DNA of 64,000 bases from Ruegeria atlantica (GTDB taxonomy: Bacteria > Pseudomonadota > Alphaproteobacteria > Rhodobacterales > Rhodobacteraceae), in assembly GCF_013033965.1 (NCBI RefSeq), contig NZ_WQFE01000007.1, positions 124,001 through 188,000 of the forward strand, read 5' to 3'. Of this stretch, positions 52,470 to 59,823 are shown piece after piece (position 1 is the stretch's first letter; every line of letters begins with the position of its first letter). The notes beneath the pieces are model-generated. The model did not search any database, was not told where the DNA came from, and was given only the letters and a program-made list of their open reading frames with translations. Both the position numbers and the translations under genes were made by a program.

Positions 52470-52794
52470 TCTGGTGAAGATTCCACACAAAGCAGCCGTT
52501 TGGCCCGAGTGCAGCATCTGTTTCTTTGGGCTCACTGCCGCCATAGAGGCAAACGCAGCATCTGATCGATAGGTCCGACTGGTTCAGATGGAGACGGCCC
52601 ATTGCAGACATTGACTATTCCATCGGGTTGCTGCGGTGCGGCCCTACAAACCGGTTGTTCGCTGCAAATGCAAGAACTGCGTGTGACAGAATTCTCACGT
52701 TGAGGAGATAGCCGCCGATGATCAACCCTGCTCTTGCTGCGCAGTGAAGCGATCCCGATAGACCAACGCTGCAATAGCGCCACGGCATATTGGT
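52470..52794. other. Intergenic region, no gene seen
   Basis: No coding evidence. Contains a copy of AGACGGCCC (52592-52600). Short frames only. Confidence 0.5.
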
Positions 52795-53241
52795 TTACTC
52801 GTGCTGGAATGGTTGGCCCTTACCGCCTTCGAGATAAGGTTTGAGGCTTTCGAAAAGAAAAAAGTCCCAGCCTGCTTCGCAAATCTCCCAACATTCCATG
52901 CTTTCAACCAAGCCCTCATGTGTGAATTCAAGCCGGGTTGTGGCCTCTCCCTTGGGGGACAGGCTCCAAAGGATCTTCGTCCCCTTCCATTCGTCATCTC
53001 GGGTCAGGGCTTCATTGTCGTGGCAATGCTCTTCAATGTCCCATTCGACTCGCTGGTTTTCGATCAATTGACTGACTTTGATGTGGTTGTAGGTCTTACC
53101 GAACCGGGTCGTAAAAACAGTGTCGATTTTTGAGGCATCCTCGGATCCTGTCGTCCACCACTGCCTGATGCCTGTTGTAATAGCCTGGTACACCTCTTCT
53201 GCAGAGGCTTCGATATCGACGGTTCTGCTGTATCCAGTCAT
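52795..53241 (-). CDS. SRPBCC (AHSA1/START-like) protein 2
   Basis: A 148-residue protein of the START/SRPBCC fold, AHSA1-like (IEASAEEVYQAITTGIRQWWTT at the start, TRLEFTHEGL and DFFLFESLKPYLEGGKG at the end). The family binds hydrophobic ligands. It is third in an ArsR-SRPBCC-SRPBCC operon, with a 19-bp gap from the previous gene. The specific role is unknown. Confidence 0.87.
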   Translation of the reverse strand: MTGYSRTVDIEASAEEVYQAITTGIRQWWTTGSEDASKIDTVFTTRFGKTYNHIKVSQLIENQRVEWDIEEHCHDNEALTRDDEWKGTKILWSLSPKGEATTRLEFTHEGLVESMECWEICEAGWDFFLFESLKPYLEGGKGQPFQHE

Positions 53242-53260
53242 AGTCCATCTCCCACAACAA

Positions 53261-53674
53261 TTAGTCCGAATTCGAAAGAAATGTGCACAATTGCTTGAGT
53301 TTCATGGGCCATCCTTGCGAAAGGCTTTCGATATCGGCCTGCGTGGTCATCCCAATATGGCTCATAGTTAACTGAGTGCCGCCATCGACTGGTTCCAGCT
53401 CGAAACATACACGGGTCGGTTCAGGAATGTCCGCGCTTACCCATTGCCACACCATCCGTCGTGGCGGCTCAACTTCAATGACAACGCACTCCGTAAGCCC
53501 CCGCCAATTGTTTGTGGCTGCGCCTCGAATGGAAAACCGGTGTCCAACATTCGGGCGGAAGTCACAGGGCATCAACCATTCAGCGATAGCCACGGGGTCA
53601 GTAAGCGCTTGCCAGACGGTTTCGACAGGGTGGGGGTAAAACTCCTTAAGCGTCAGACGGAGGCCCTGCATCAC
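53261..53674 (-). CDS. SRPBCC (AHSA1/START-like) protein 1
   Basis: A 137-residue SRPBCC protein (FYPHPVETVWQALTDPVAIAEW at the start, CFELEPVDGGTQLTMSHIGM later, GWPMKLKQL at the end). It overlaps the ArsR gene by 4 bp. ArsR-SRPBCC pairs are common and thought to form regulated detoxification or ligand-binding units, but their substrate is seldom known. Confidence 0.87.
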   Translation of the reverse strand: MMQGLRLTLKEFYPHPVETVWQALTDPVAIAEWLMPCDFRPNVGHRFSIRGAATNNWRGLTECVVIEVEPPRRMVWQWVSADIPEPTRVCFELEPVDGGTQLTMSHIGMTTQADIESLSQGWPMKLKQLCTFLSNSD

Positions 53675-54003
53675 TTTTCACCCTCGTTCTTGTCCAGATA
53701 TTCACCCAGCCGTTTGAAGCGATCCTGCCAGAAGGGACGATATCTATCTGTCCAATCATGAACTTCCTGAAGAGGCTCAAACCGGCTCCGGTACAGCCTT
53801 TGTCGGCCATGTGATTCCCGTTCGACCAGCCCCACTTCATGCAACACATTCAGGTGCTGCGACACCGCTGCATAGGTGATCCCAAGTTCTTCGACACAAT
53901 CGCCCACGGGGCGGGCCTCATGTGCCAGAAACCCTAAAAGCGTCCGGCGGTTGGCGTCAGAGATGGCGTGATAGACGTCCGAGGATGCTTTGTTTGGCGG
54001 CAT
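53671..54003 (-). CDS. ArsR-family transcriptional regulator
   Basis: A 110-residue winged-helix ArsR protein (NRRTLLGFLAHEARPVGDCVEELGI at the start, recognition region YAAVSQHLNVLHEVGLVERE, wing HGRQRLYRSRF). No clear metal-binding cysteine pair, so a metal-independent ArsR repressor of the neighbouring SRPBCC genes is likely. A near-perfect palindrome sits 11 bp upstream of the start. Confidence 0.88.
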   Translation of the reverse strand: MPPNKASSDVYHAISDANRRTLLGFLAHEARPVGDCVEELGITYAAVSQHLNVLHEVGLVERESHGRQRLYRSRFEPLQEVHDWTDRYRPFWQDRFKRLGEYLDKNEGEK

Positions 54004-54013
54004 ATCGATTTAT

Positions 54014-54033
54014 ATTTAAGTATATACCTAAAT
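54014..54033. promoter_or_regulatory. ArsR operator candidate, 20-bp near-perfect palindrome
   Basis: ATTTAAGTATATACCTAAAT differs from its own complement at only one mirrored pair of positions. It lies directly upstream of the ArsR start, overlapping the expected core promoter. Confidence 0.7.
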
Positions 54034-54074
54034 GTCAATACCGATACTGAGCCCAGGTTGGTCGCGCGGAACTC

Positions 54075-54431
54075 TCATCGATCCTGCTGATCGCACCAGG
54101 CGATACAAATAGACCGCAATTCCTCTGCCTTGCTTTTGAGGTCCTCCAGATCGGCAACCTTGAAGCTCCGGGCTTCTTTGCCGACCCCTTCCAGAGTGGG
54201 GAAATCGCCTTCAATGAATGCCCCTTTGTGAAACATTAACGAGGCGTGTTTTTTGGCACGTGGAAAGAAGCTGGCCATGTTGCCCTTGTATGTGAAGGTT
54301 GGGGCCTGCCACTTGATCGTCTCTTCAATCCTGCTGTCCACATCCAGTATGAGCCTGCGCATTTCTGCGACCACAGGTTTCATCGGGTTGTCATACTTAG
54401 CCATCCAATCATCAACTTCTTCTCGGCTCAT
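54075..54431 (-). CDS. DUF1801 (YdhG-like) protein
   Basis: A 118-residue single-domain DUF1801 protein (WMAKYDNPMKPVVAEMRRLIL, then IKWQAPTFTYKGNMASFFP). The family includes iron-chaperone-like frataxin-fold proteins of the Fra/YdhG type, but most members are uncharacterised. It lies downstream of the SnoaL-like gene (7-bp gap) on the same strand and probably shares its transcript. Confidence 0.85.
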   Translation of the reverse strand: MSREEVDDWMAKYDNPMKPVVAEMRRLILDVDSRIEETIKWQAPTFTYKGNMASFFPRAKKHASLMFHKGAFIEGDFPTLEGVGKEARSFKVADLEDLKSKAEELRSICIAWCDQQDR

Positions 54432-54438
54432 GATCGCC

Positions 54439-54798
54439 TCACAAATCTAATGTTGTGACAAGTGATGTAATCAGGCCGTCCTTCAGCTGAAAGACATTGG
54501 TTCCGCTGCCACGGCCGCCGGGGATCGCCTGAGAAATGCAGGTCCATTGCACGGTAACTGTTTCGCCCTGCACGTCGACTGCGCTGAGATTGATCACTGC
54601 GTCGTCAAAGGCGTCAGACCTGCTGGCGTCAAAGGCCGAAATGATCGCCTTGCGCCCTTTGTGTGGTTCTGTCTGACCCGAGAACGGTTCGGAATAAGTC
54701 GCATCTTCAGCAAACATGGTGGCAAGCATGTCCAGACCATGCGGCCCGGCTTGCATTGCGAGAAAAAAATTGCTGATCTCAAGTGGCATTTCGTTCAT
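54439..54798 (-). CDS. SnoaL/NTF2-like ketosteroid-isomerase fold protein
   Basis: A 119-residue NTF2-fold protein (LDMLATMFAEDATYSEPFSGQ, with FQLKDGLITSLVTTLDL at the end). It is a small pocket protein used for isomerases, hydrolases or ligand binding. The ATG at 54798 (MNEMPLEISNF) is favoured over 54819, which would overlap the divergent LuxR-type gene. Role unknown; partner of DUF1801 in a two-gene unit. Confidence 0.8.
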   Translation of the reverse strand: MNEMPLEISNFFLAMQAGPHGLDMLATMFAEDATYSEPFSGQTEPHKGRKAIISAFDASRSDAFDDAVINLSAVDVQGETVTVQWTCISQAIPGGRGSGTNVFQLKDGLITSLVTTLDL

Positions 54799-54812
54799 GA
54801 AGGGGCTCCTTG

Positions 54813-55205
54813 ATGACAATAGACGAAAGTGTTCTTGGCGCGTTGAAAAAGGCGGTGCGGGCCGTTGAAGTTGACGCCCCGCGCCCTGTGCCGATGGAAC
54901 TTCTGTTGCCGCTGATCAGGGTCGCCAGGCCCGGGCTGCACATGCATCTGGATATCGCGGCCAGCGATGTGATCGGTGCGCCATTGGTCACAGTCATGGA
55001 CAAACCTGATAGGGCTAAACTGCTGGCGCCGCTGACAAAGCGACAACGGCAAGTGGCCGATTTGATCATTGAAGGCCTTCCAAACCGCGTGATTGCAAAA
55101 CAGCTCGGTATATCGCTTGCGACTGTCAAAGATCATGTTCACTCTATTCTGGAACGGTTGGACCTCCCGTCCCGGACGGCCCTGATTTTGGCGATGCATC
55201 GTTAG
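54813..55205 (+). CDS. LuxR-type helix-turn-helix regulator, short
   Basis: A 130-residue protein. The C-terminal LuxR/GerE helix-turn-helix is LTKRQRQVADLIIEGLPNRVIAKQLGISLATVKDHVHSILERL (residues about 70-112). The N-terminal 70 residues lack an obvious receiver or autoinducer domain. The ATG at 54813 follows AAGGGG. It is divergent from the SnoaL-like/DUF1801 unit (14 bp between starts), so their promoters must overlap the coding starts and are likely co-regulated. Confidence 0.82.
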   Translation: MTIDESVLGALKKAVRAVEVDAPRPVPMELLLPLIRVARPGLHMHLDIAASDVIGAPLVTVMDKPDRAKLLAPLTKRQRQVADLIIEGLPNRVIAKQLGISLATVKDHVHSILERLDLPSRTALILAMHR

Positions 55206-55678
55206 GCATAAGCTACGTTGCGGATTGTATTCCGGCAATCCATCCAAGGATGGAGGCCGCGCGCCGCTTGTGCGTTGATACGGATCGAACCCCATCCGAT
55301 ATTTTATGCACCAAATCTGAACGGATGATCAGTTTGGCTGAACCATTGAGAATTCCGGGCTCCTAAATTGCCAAAGGAAAACCTGCTCGGTTTTTACAAT
55401 CCATTTTGCGCGAATTCGTCGAATTTCGGGAACCTTCCCGCGCTTGCTACACGCAAAGACCCAAGAGCGCATTGACGCGCACTCGATGAAAACCTTGGAG
55501 ACGGCCCAATCATGCTTAGAAAGACAGCAATTACCATTGGATCTATCATAGCTACCACACCAACCGCCAAAGCTCATGATGAGCAAGCCCTCGCAAGCGC
55601 CCACGCTGGCGATCCTTATATGACAGTGAGCGAAGTTCTCTCTAGCCCGTGTTCATTCGCAACAAAGTTGCATGCTCA
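55206..55678. other. Junction region with truncated signal-peptide ORF
   Basis: A plus-strand frame starting at 55512 (MLRKTAITIGSIIATTPTAK, then AHDEQALASA) looks like a signal peptide. It runs into the antisense of the aminotransferase gene with no recognisable mature part, so it may be a truncated gene. One AGACGGCCC copy lies at 55499-55507. Otherwise non-coding. Confidence 0.4.
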
Positions 55679-57043
55679 TCATTGGTCACTGACTCCGCCA
55701 AGCCACGTTCTTGTCGCTTCAAGCCCTTCGCGCAAGACAGAAAAAATCTTCTCAATTTCAGTTTCGCTAACGATAAGTGGCGGTGAAAGAACACACATGT
55801 TGATCACAGGTCGAACAAGCAGTCCACGTTTCTGGCATTCCATATCTATCTGGTTGCCAATCTCGTAGTCGCATCCCAGGTCGCTCAGGGGATCACCATC
55901 GACCGAGCATTGAACGCACCCCATCAAACCCATCCCGCGCACATCGGCAACGATGTCAATTTGACGTAGCTGCTGCAGCTGGTCCTGGAAAATCGGAGCG
56001 ACCTTTCGAACGTGTTCGAGAAGCTTTTCTCGTTCAATAATCTCCATGCTTTTCAGACCAGCCGCCGCGCTGACCGGGTGACCGGAATAGGTGTAGCCAT
56101 TGGAAAAGGTGGCATCTTTTCCCGCAACATCGGCGATCAGTCTGTCTGAAATAATCGCGGCACCCATCGGCGCATACCCGGACGTCATTCCTTTGGCACA
56201 GGTGATTATGTCTGGCTGAATGCCAAAAACAGCCTCTGACGAAAACCAATGCCCCAATCGCCCGAAAGCTGTGACCACTTCGTCGGAAATGTACAGAACA
56301 TCATACTTCTTGCAGATGTTCAGGCAGCTTTCGTGATACCCTTTGGGCGGCACGATCACGCCGCCAGAGGCGAGAACCGGTTCGGCAATAAAAGCAGCAA
56401 CATTTTCTGGACCAAGCGCCAGAATGGCGTTTTCAAGATCGGAAACTTTTTCTTTCAAAAAACTCTCTTCAGTTTGACCGGTCGCACGATAAAGCGGATT
56501 CACGTCTGGCAAGAAATGTGCGAGGTCATCGGCCTTGTCGAGCCAAAGCCTGTCACGCTCTTTCCCGCTGACGCTGGCCGCCAGATAGGTGCTGCCATGA
56601 TAGGCTTTTTGCCTTGAAATGATTTTCTTTTTCTCGGGACGACCCAAAAGGTTGTTTCGAAAATGGACAAATCGGATAGCCGTATCCACGGCCGTGGAAC
56701 CGCCGGTCGTAAAAAATACATTGTTCAAATCGCCCGGCGCACGTTTGGCGATTTCGCGAGCGAACCGCGCAGCAGTCGAATTGGTGTTGTTGAAGGGCGA
56801 GAAATAGGCAAGGTTCCGAGCTTGATCAGCCATGGCCTCGGCCATCTCCTCGCGCCCATAACCGATCTGGGTGCACCACATGCCTCCCGGTCCGTCGATC
56901 AAGCGTTCGCCTTTTTCATTCACTACGTGGATACCGCTGGCACCTTCGATGAAGGTCCGGTCGTTTTCGCCCAATGTTGCCATCCCTTCCCACGGGTGCA
57001 GGAAGTGGTCGTTGTCCCATTGCTTGGCGTTAGAGTTATCCAC
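55679..57043 (-). CDS. Class III omega-aminotransferase
   Basis: A 454-residue PLP aminotransferase of the omega-amino acid / polyamine type (SFSPFNNTNS region, VDTAIRFVHFRN, cofactor lysine in ITCAKGMTSGY, aspartate in ISDEVVTAFGR). Relatives include putrescine/spermidine (SpuC-like) and taurine-type aminotransferases. It starts with GTG overlapping the MttB stop by 8 bp, so it is the distal gene of the second methylated-amine operon. It may transaminate the demethylated product or a diamine imported by the polyamine-type ABC system. Substrate unproven. Confidence 0.9.
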   Translation of the reverse strand: MDNSNAKQWDNDHFLHPWEGMATLGENDRTFIEGASGIHVVNEKGERLIDGPGGMWCTQIGYGREEMAEAMADQARNLAYFSPFNNTNSTAARFAREIAKRAPGDLNNVFFTTGGSTAVDTAIRFVHFRNNLLGRPEKKKIISRQKAYHGSTYLAASVSGKERDRLWLDKADDLAHFLPDVNPLYRATGQTEESFLKEKVSDLENAILALGPENVAAFIAEPVLASGGVIVPPKGYHESCLNICKKYDVLYISDEVVTAFGRLGHWFSSEAVFGIQPDIITCAKGMTSGYAPMGAAIISDRLIADVAGKDATFSNGYTYSGHPVSAAAGLKSMEIIEREKLLEHVRKVAPIFQDQLQQLRQIDIVADVRGMGLMGCVQCSVDGDPLSDLGCDYEIGNQIDMECQKRGLLVRPVINMCVLSPPLIVSETEIEKIFSVLREGLEATRTWLGGVSDQ

Positions 57044-58598
57044 GGCGGGCCATGCTTTCTGCGCTTATCACAATTGGGAACTCTTTGCGCACCTGCGCGT
57101 CTGAGGCGCCGAAGTAGTTGGGGAAATGGCTGTCGAGAATAGAATTAGCCTTGTCACGGGCGCGGTCCAGCAAATCTGTTTTGCCCTCGTTTTCCCATGT
57201 ATCTGTACGCTCACGATCCATAAGCCGCGGGTAGACGAACTCGCTGTTCATATAGTTCAGCGTGTGCGGGTTGCCGAGGAAGTGACCAGGATCAATAGCG
57301 CACTGGTGGATCACATCCACTGCCATAGTTTCATCTGTGACCTCTATCCCGCGCAACGATCGCAGGATCATACCGCCCGCTTCGTCATCAATAACCATGC
57401 TTTCAAAACTGCATCCCATCAGGCTGCCGATCATCCCCCCGAATTCGCACAGGCGATTGGCTCCGGCATGAGCGGCAAGCGTGAAGGTCAGCGCCTTTTC
57501 CAACCCGTATTGCGCGTCGGGTATTTTGGCATCGGTCATGCCTGCGCCAACAGATGTGGGAAGGCCATAGAAATTACCCATTTGAATGGCTGCCGCCCCG
57601 ATCAGAGCCTGTTCTCCACTGCCGCCGGTGAACGATCCGCTGCGCAAATCTGTGATGAAGGGCCAGGCAGCAAAACAGACCGGACAGCCCGGTGTGATGA
57701 GGTTAACAATGGCAACACAGGCCAGCGTTTCGGCCACGGTCTGAACCAGTGTTCCCGCAAGCGTCGCGGGGGCTGTGGCCCCAGCCTGCGGAGGCACAGC
57801 CAGATCGACCGTCAGGCCAAGCTTGGCGGTATCAATCAGGATTTCCATGTTTTCTTTGCCGATCCGCAGGGGCGAAACCATAGGGCAGCCGCCAAAAATA
57901 ACGCTTGGCTTTTTCATGAAAGCCCCTTCACCACCCTGAGCCAAATCAAACATGCGGATGGCATGCGGGATATGGCTGCGGTCGCGAAAGGTCAGACAGG
58001 CAGGCTTTTGGCTGCCTGCGAGCATTGCATATATGGTGTTCATATCGTGGGCGAAATCATCGGTCACATCAGTGGCCAAAACTGTGTCGCCCAGCATATG
58101 GATGTTGTCCAAACGGTCCACCAGTCGGGTGAAGTCATAGACATCGCGCAGGACTGAAGGGCGATAAGACTTCGTTTGTGAATCGAAGGTGGTGACGGCA
58201 GTGCCAGAATTGGCAAAGTAAACGCTCTCTGCCGAGCAATGCATGTCGTCTTTGCCTTCACGCTCTCCCCGGGCATAGACGTAAAACTCCTTGGCGGCAC
58301 CAGCCAGGATGTCTTCCATCAGGGCACGGGGGAAGCACAGCCGATTGAGGTCATTCATCACCGCGCCTTTGGGAAGCACCAGATCAAGCAGTTCTGGGAA
58401 ATGGTCGGTAACGCCGGTGTTTTCCAGAACGGTTAGGGCCGCTTGGTGGATGTTCTCCATATCTGTTTGAGTCAGCGGTTTGTAGCGTCCGCCACTTAGG
58501 CCCCCACGTACGGCCTCATTGCCCGTGGTCGCCTGTTGCACCTTTATGCGCGCGGCGCGCCCGCCGCCACCGCGACGGCGTGATTTTGCCTCAGCCAT
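57036..58598 (-). CDS. MttB-family (non-pyrrolysine) methyltransferase homologue 2
   Basis: A 520-residue MttB-superfamily protein, related to the one at 24.5 kb (same basic leader, then GRYKPLTQTDMENIHQAALTVLENTGV; later GCPVCFAAWPFITDLRSGSFTGG). No amber codon interrupts the frame, so it is of the non-pyrrolysine branch that demethylates quaternary amines. It overlaps the Rieske gene and the aminotransferase by 8 bp each. No corrinoid protein is visible, unless it lies beyond the window edge. Combined with a Rieske oxygenase and a TMADH-like enzyme, it points to catabolism of an N-methylated compound. Confidence 0.88.
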   Translation of the reverse strand: MAEAKSRRRGGGGRAARIKVQQATTGNEAVRGGLSGGRYKPLTQTDMENIHQAALTVLENTGVTDHFPELLDLVLPKGAVMNDLNRLCFPRALMEDILAGAAKEFYVYARGEREGKDDMHCSAESVYFANSGTAVTTFDSQTKSYRPSVLRDVYDFTRLVDRLDNIHMLGDTVLATDVTDDFAHDMNTIYAMLAGSQKPACLTFRDRSHIPHAIRMFDLAQGGEGAFMKKPSVIFGGCPMVSPLRIGKENMEILIDTAKLGLTVDLAVPPQAGATAPATLAGTLVQTVAETLACVAIVNLITPGCPVCFAAWPFITDLRSGSFTGGSGEQALIGAAAIQMGNFYGLPTSVGAGMTDAKIPDAQYGLEKALTFTLAAHAGANRLCEFGGMIGSLMGCSFESMVIDDEAGGMILRSLRGIEVTDETMAVDVIHQCAIDPGHFLGNPHTLNYMNSEFVYPRLMDRERTDTWENEGKTDLLDRARDKANSILDSHFPNYFGASDAQVRKEFPIVISAESMARRG

Positions 58599-59823
58599 GA
58601 CCGGCCATCCTTTGTTCTGGTTCCGGACTGATCATGGTGAAATAGAAATCGTAGAAATCCTGGATCGAGGTTTCCATTTCGCCCAAGGGGCCCGGTTGGA
58701 AGTACTGAGAGTTTACGCCGGACTGGTTGTGGCGAATGATGCGCTCGTCATCCAAAGATGTGACATGCCAAAGCCAGGTCAGGTCTTCCTTGTTGTAATC
58801 CTGGCCTTCTTCGGCGTCAGCGCGAACCAGCCAGACCACCTGAATGTCGGTTTCCTGTAAGCCTCGTGGAACAAAGCGGTAACCCACCATGTGATCCGAA
58901 TAAATCAGGAACCAATTCAACGGACCAATATCAAAGTCAGTTGCGCCACCATCGAAACCTTTTAGGGTTCCAAGCAAAGGCGCAAGTGCTTCGCCCGTTT
59001 TACTGCCGGTTTTATAGCCTTGATAAAGCGGATATCGCCGATAGTAGCCGCTGGTGAATGGGGTTGGTGCGGCCGCGCCGACAAGCGCCAATTCACCAGG
59101 TGTCAGGCCGACTTCCTCAGCCCTTGCTTTTAGCGGTTCTACCAAGCCAGCCATGTCTTGAGGCGATTTCAGGCTATGAGAACGAGAATATTCTTTGTGG
59201 GCTGGTCCGCAGTGGTAGCATTCAAGATAGTTCTCCACCGCTAATTTCCAATTCGAGGGAACTGGAAATGACGCCGTATGCGCCACTTTCAGATCGTCAA
59301 AGCCATAGGGTTCGACGAGTGGCGAAAGTTGGCTGAGGACTGGATCAAGCGATGGTGTGTTTGCATCGGCACAGACAAAGATCAGGCCCTTGAAGACACT
59401 CACCTGAACGGGAAAGAGCCCGAATCTGGACGGGTCAAAGTGTTCCCCCATGTTGTGGCCTGCACGAAGTTTTCCCGATAGCTCATATGTCCAGGCGTGG
59501 TAGGGGCAAACAAGAACACGGGCGTTGCCGGACTGTTCGGTGCAAACGCGAGAACCCCGATGGCGACAGACGTTCAAATGAGCACGAACTTCACCTTCGC
59601 GGTCGCGAACAACGATAATGCTCTCCGGGCCATAGTCGAACAGGAAGTAGTCACCGGGGTTTGGGATTTGGCTGACATGCCCTGCCCAAAGCCAGTTGCG
59701 GTTCCAGACTTGAGCAATGTCATAGTCATAGATGTCTTGCGAGGTATAAAAACCGCGCGGTAAGGCGTGGCCGTACTGGTGCGAGGCTATCAACGCATCC
59801 AACTCAAACGGTCGGCTGTTCAT
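58591..59823 (-). CDS. Rieske-type aromatic ring/amine-hydroxylating oxygenase, alpha subunit
   Basis: A 410-residue oxygenase. The Rieske 2Fe-2S motif is CRH (C86, H88) and CPYHAW (C106, H109). The mononuclear iron region includes NYLECYHCGPAHKEYS, with further acid/histidine ligands downstream. This class includes glycine-betaine (GbcA) and stachydrine (Stc2) demethylases that remove an N-methyl group as formaldehyde. The ATG at 59823 has GGAGG upstream and overlaps the TMADH-like stop as TGATG. No dedicated ferredoxin reductase is visible beside it. N-demethylase is favoured over aromatic dioxygenase by context. Confidence 0.88.
   Translation of the reverse strand: MNSRPFELDALIASHQYGHALPRGFYTSQDIYDYDIAQVWNRNWLWAGHVSQIPNPGDYFLFDYGPESIIVVRDREGEVRAHLNVCRHRGSRVCTEQSGNARVLVCPYHAWTYELSGKLRAGHNMGEHFDPSRFGLFPVQVSVFKGLIFVCADANTPSLDPVLSQLSPLVEPYGFDDLKVAHTASFPVPSNWKLAVENYLECYHCGPAHKEYSRSHSLKSPQDMAGLVEPLKARAEEVGLTPGELALVGAAAPTPFTSGYYRRYPLYQGYKTGSKTGEALAPLLGTLKGFDGGATDFDIGPLNWFLIYSDHMVGYRFVPRGLQETDIQVVWLVRADAEEGQDYNKEDLTWLWHVTSLDDERIIRHNQSGVNSQYFQPGPLGEMETSIQDFYDFYFTMISPEPEQRMAGHG

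Noticed and set aside
57126..58157. 343-residue plus-strand frame opposite the second MttB homologue
   Set aside because: Shadow of a complete, overlapping-operon gene.
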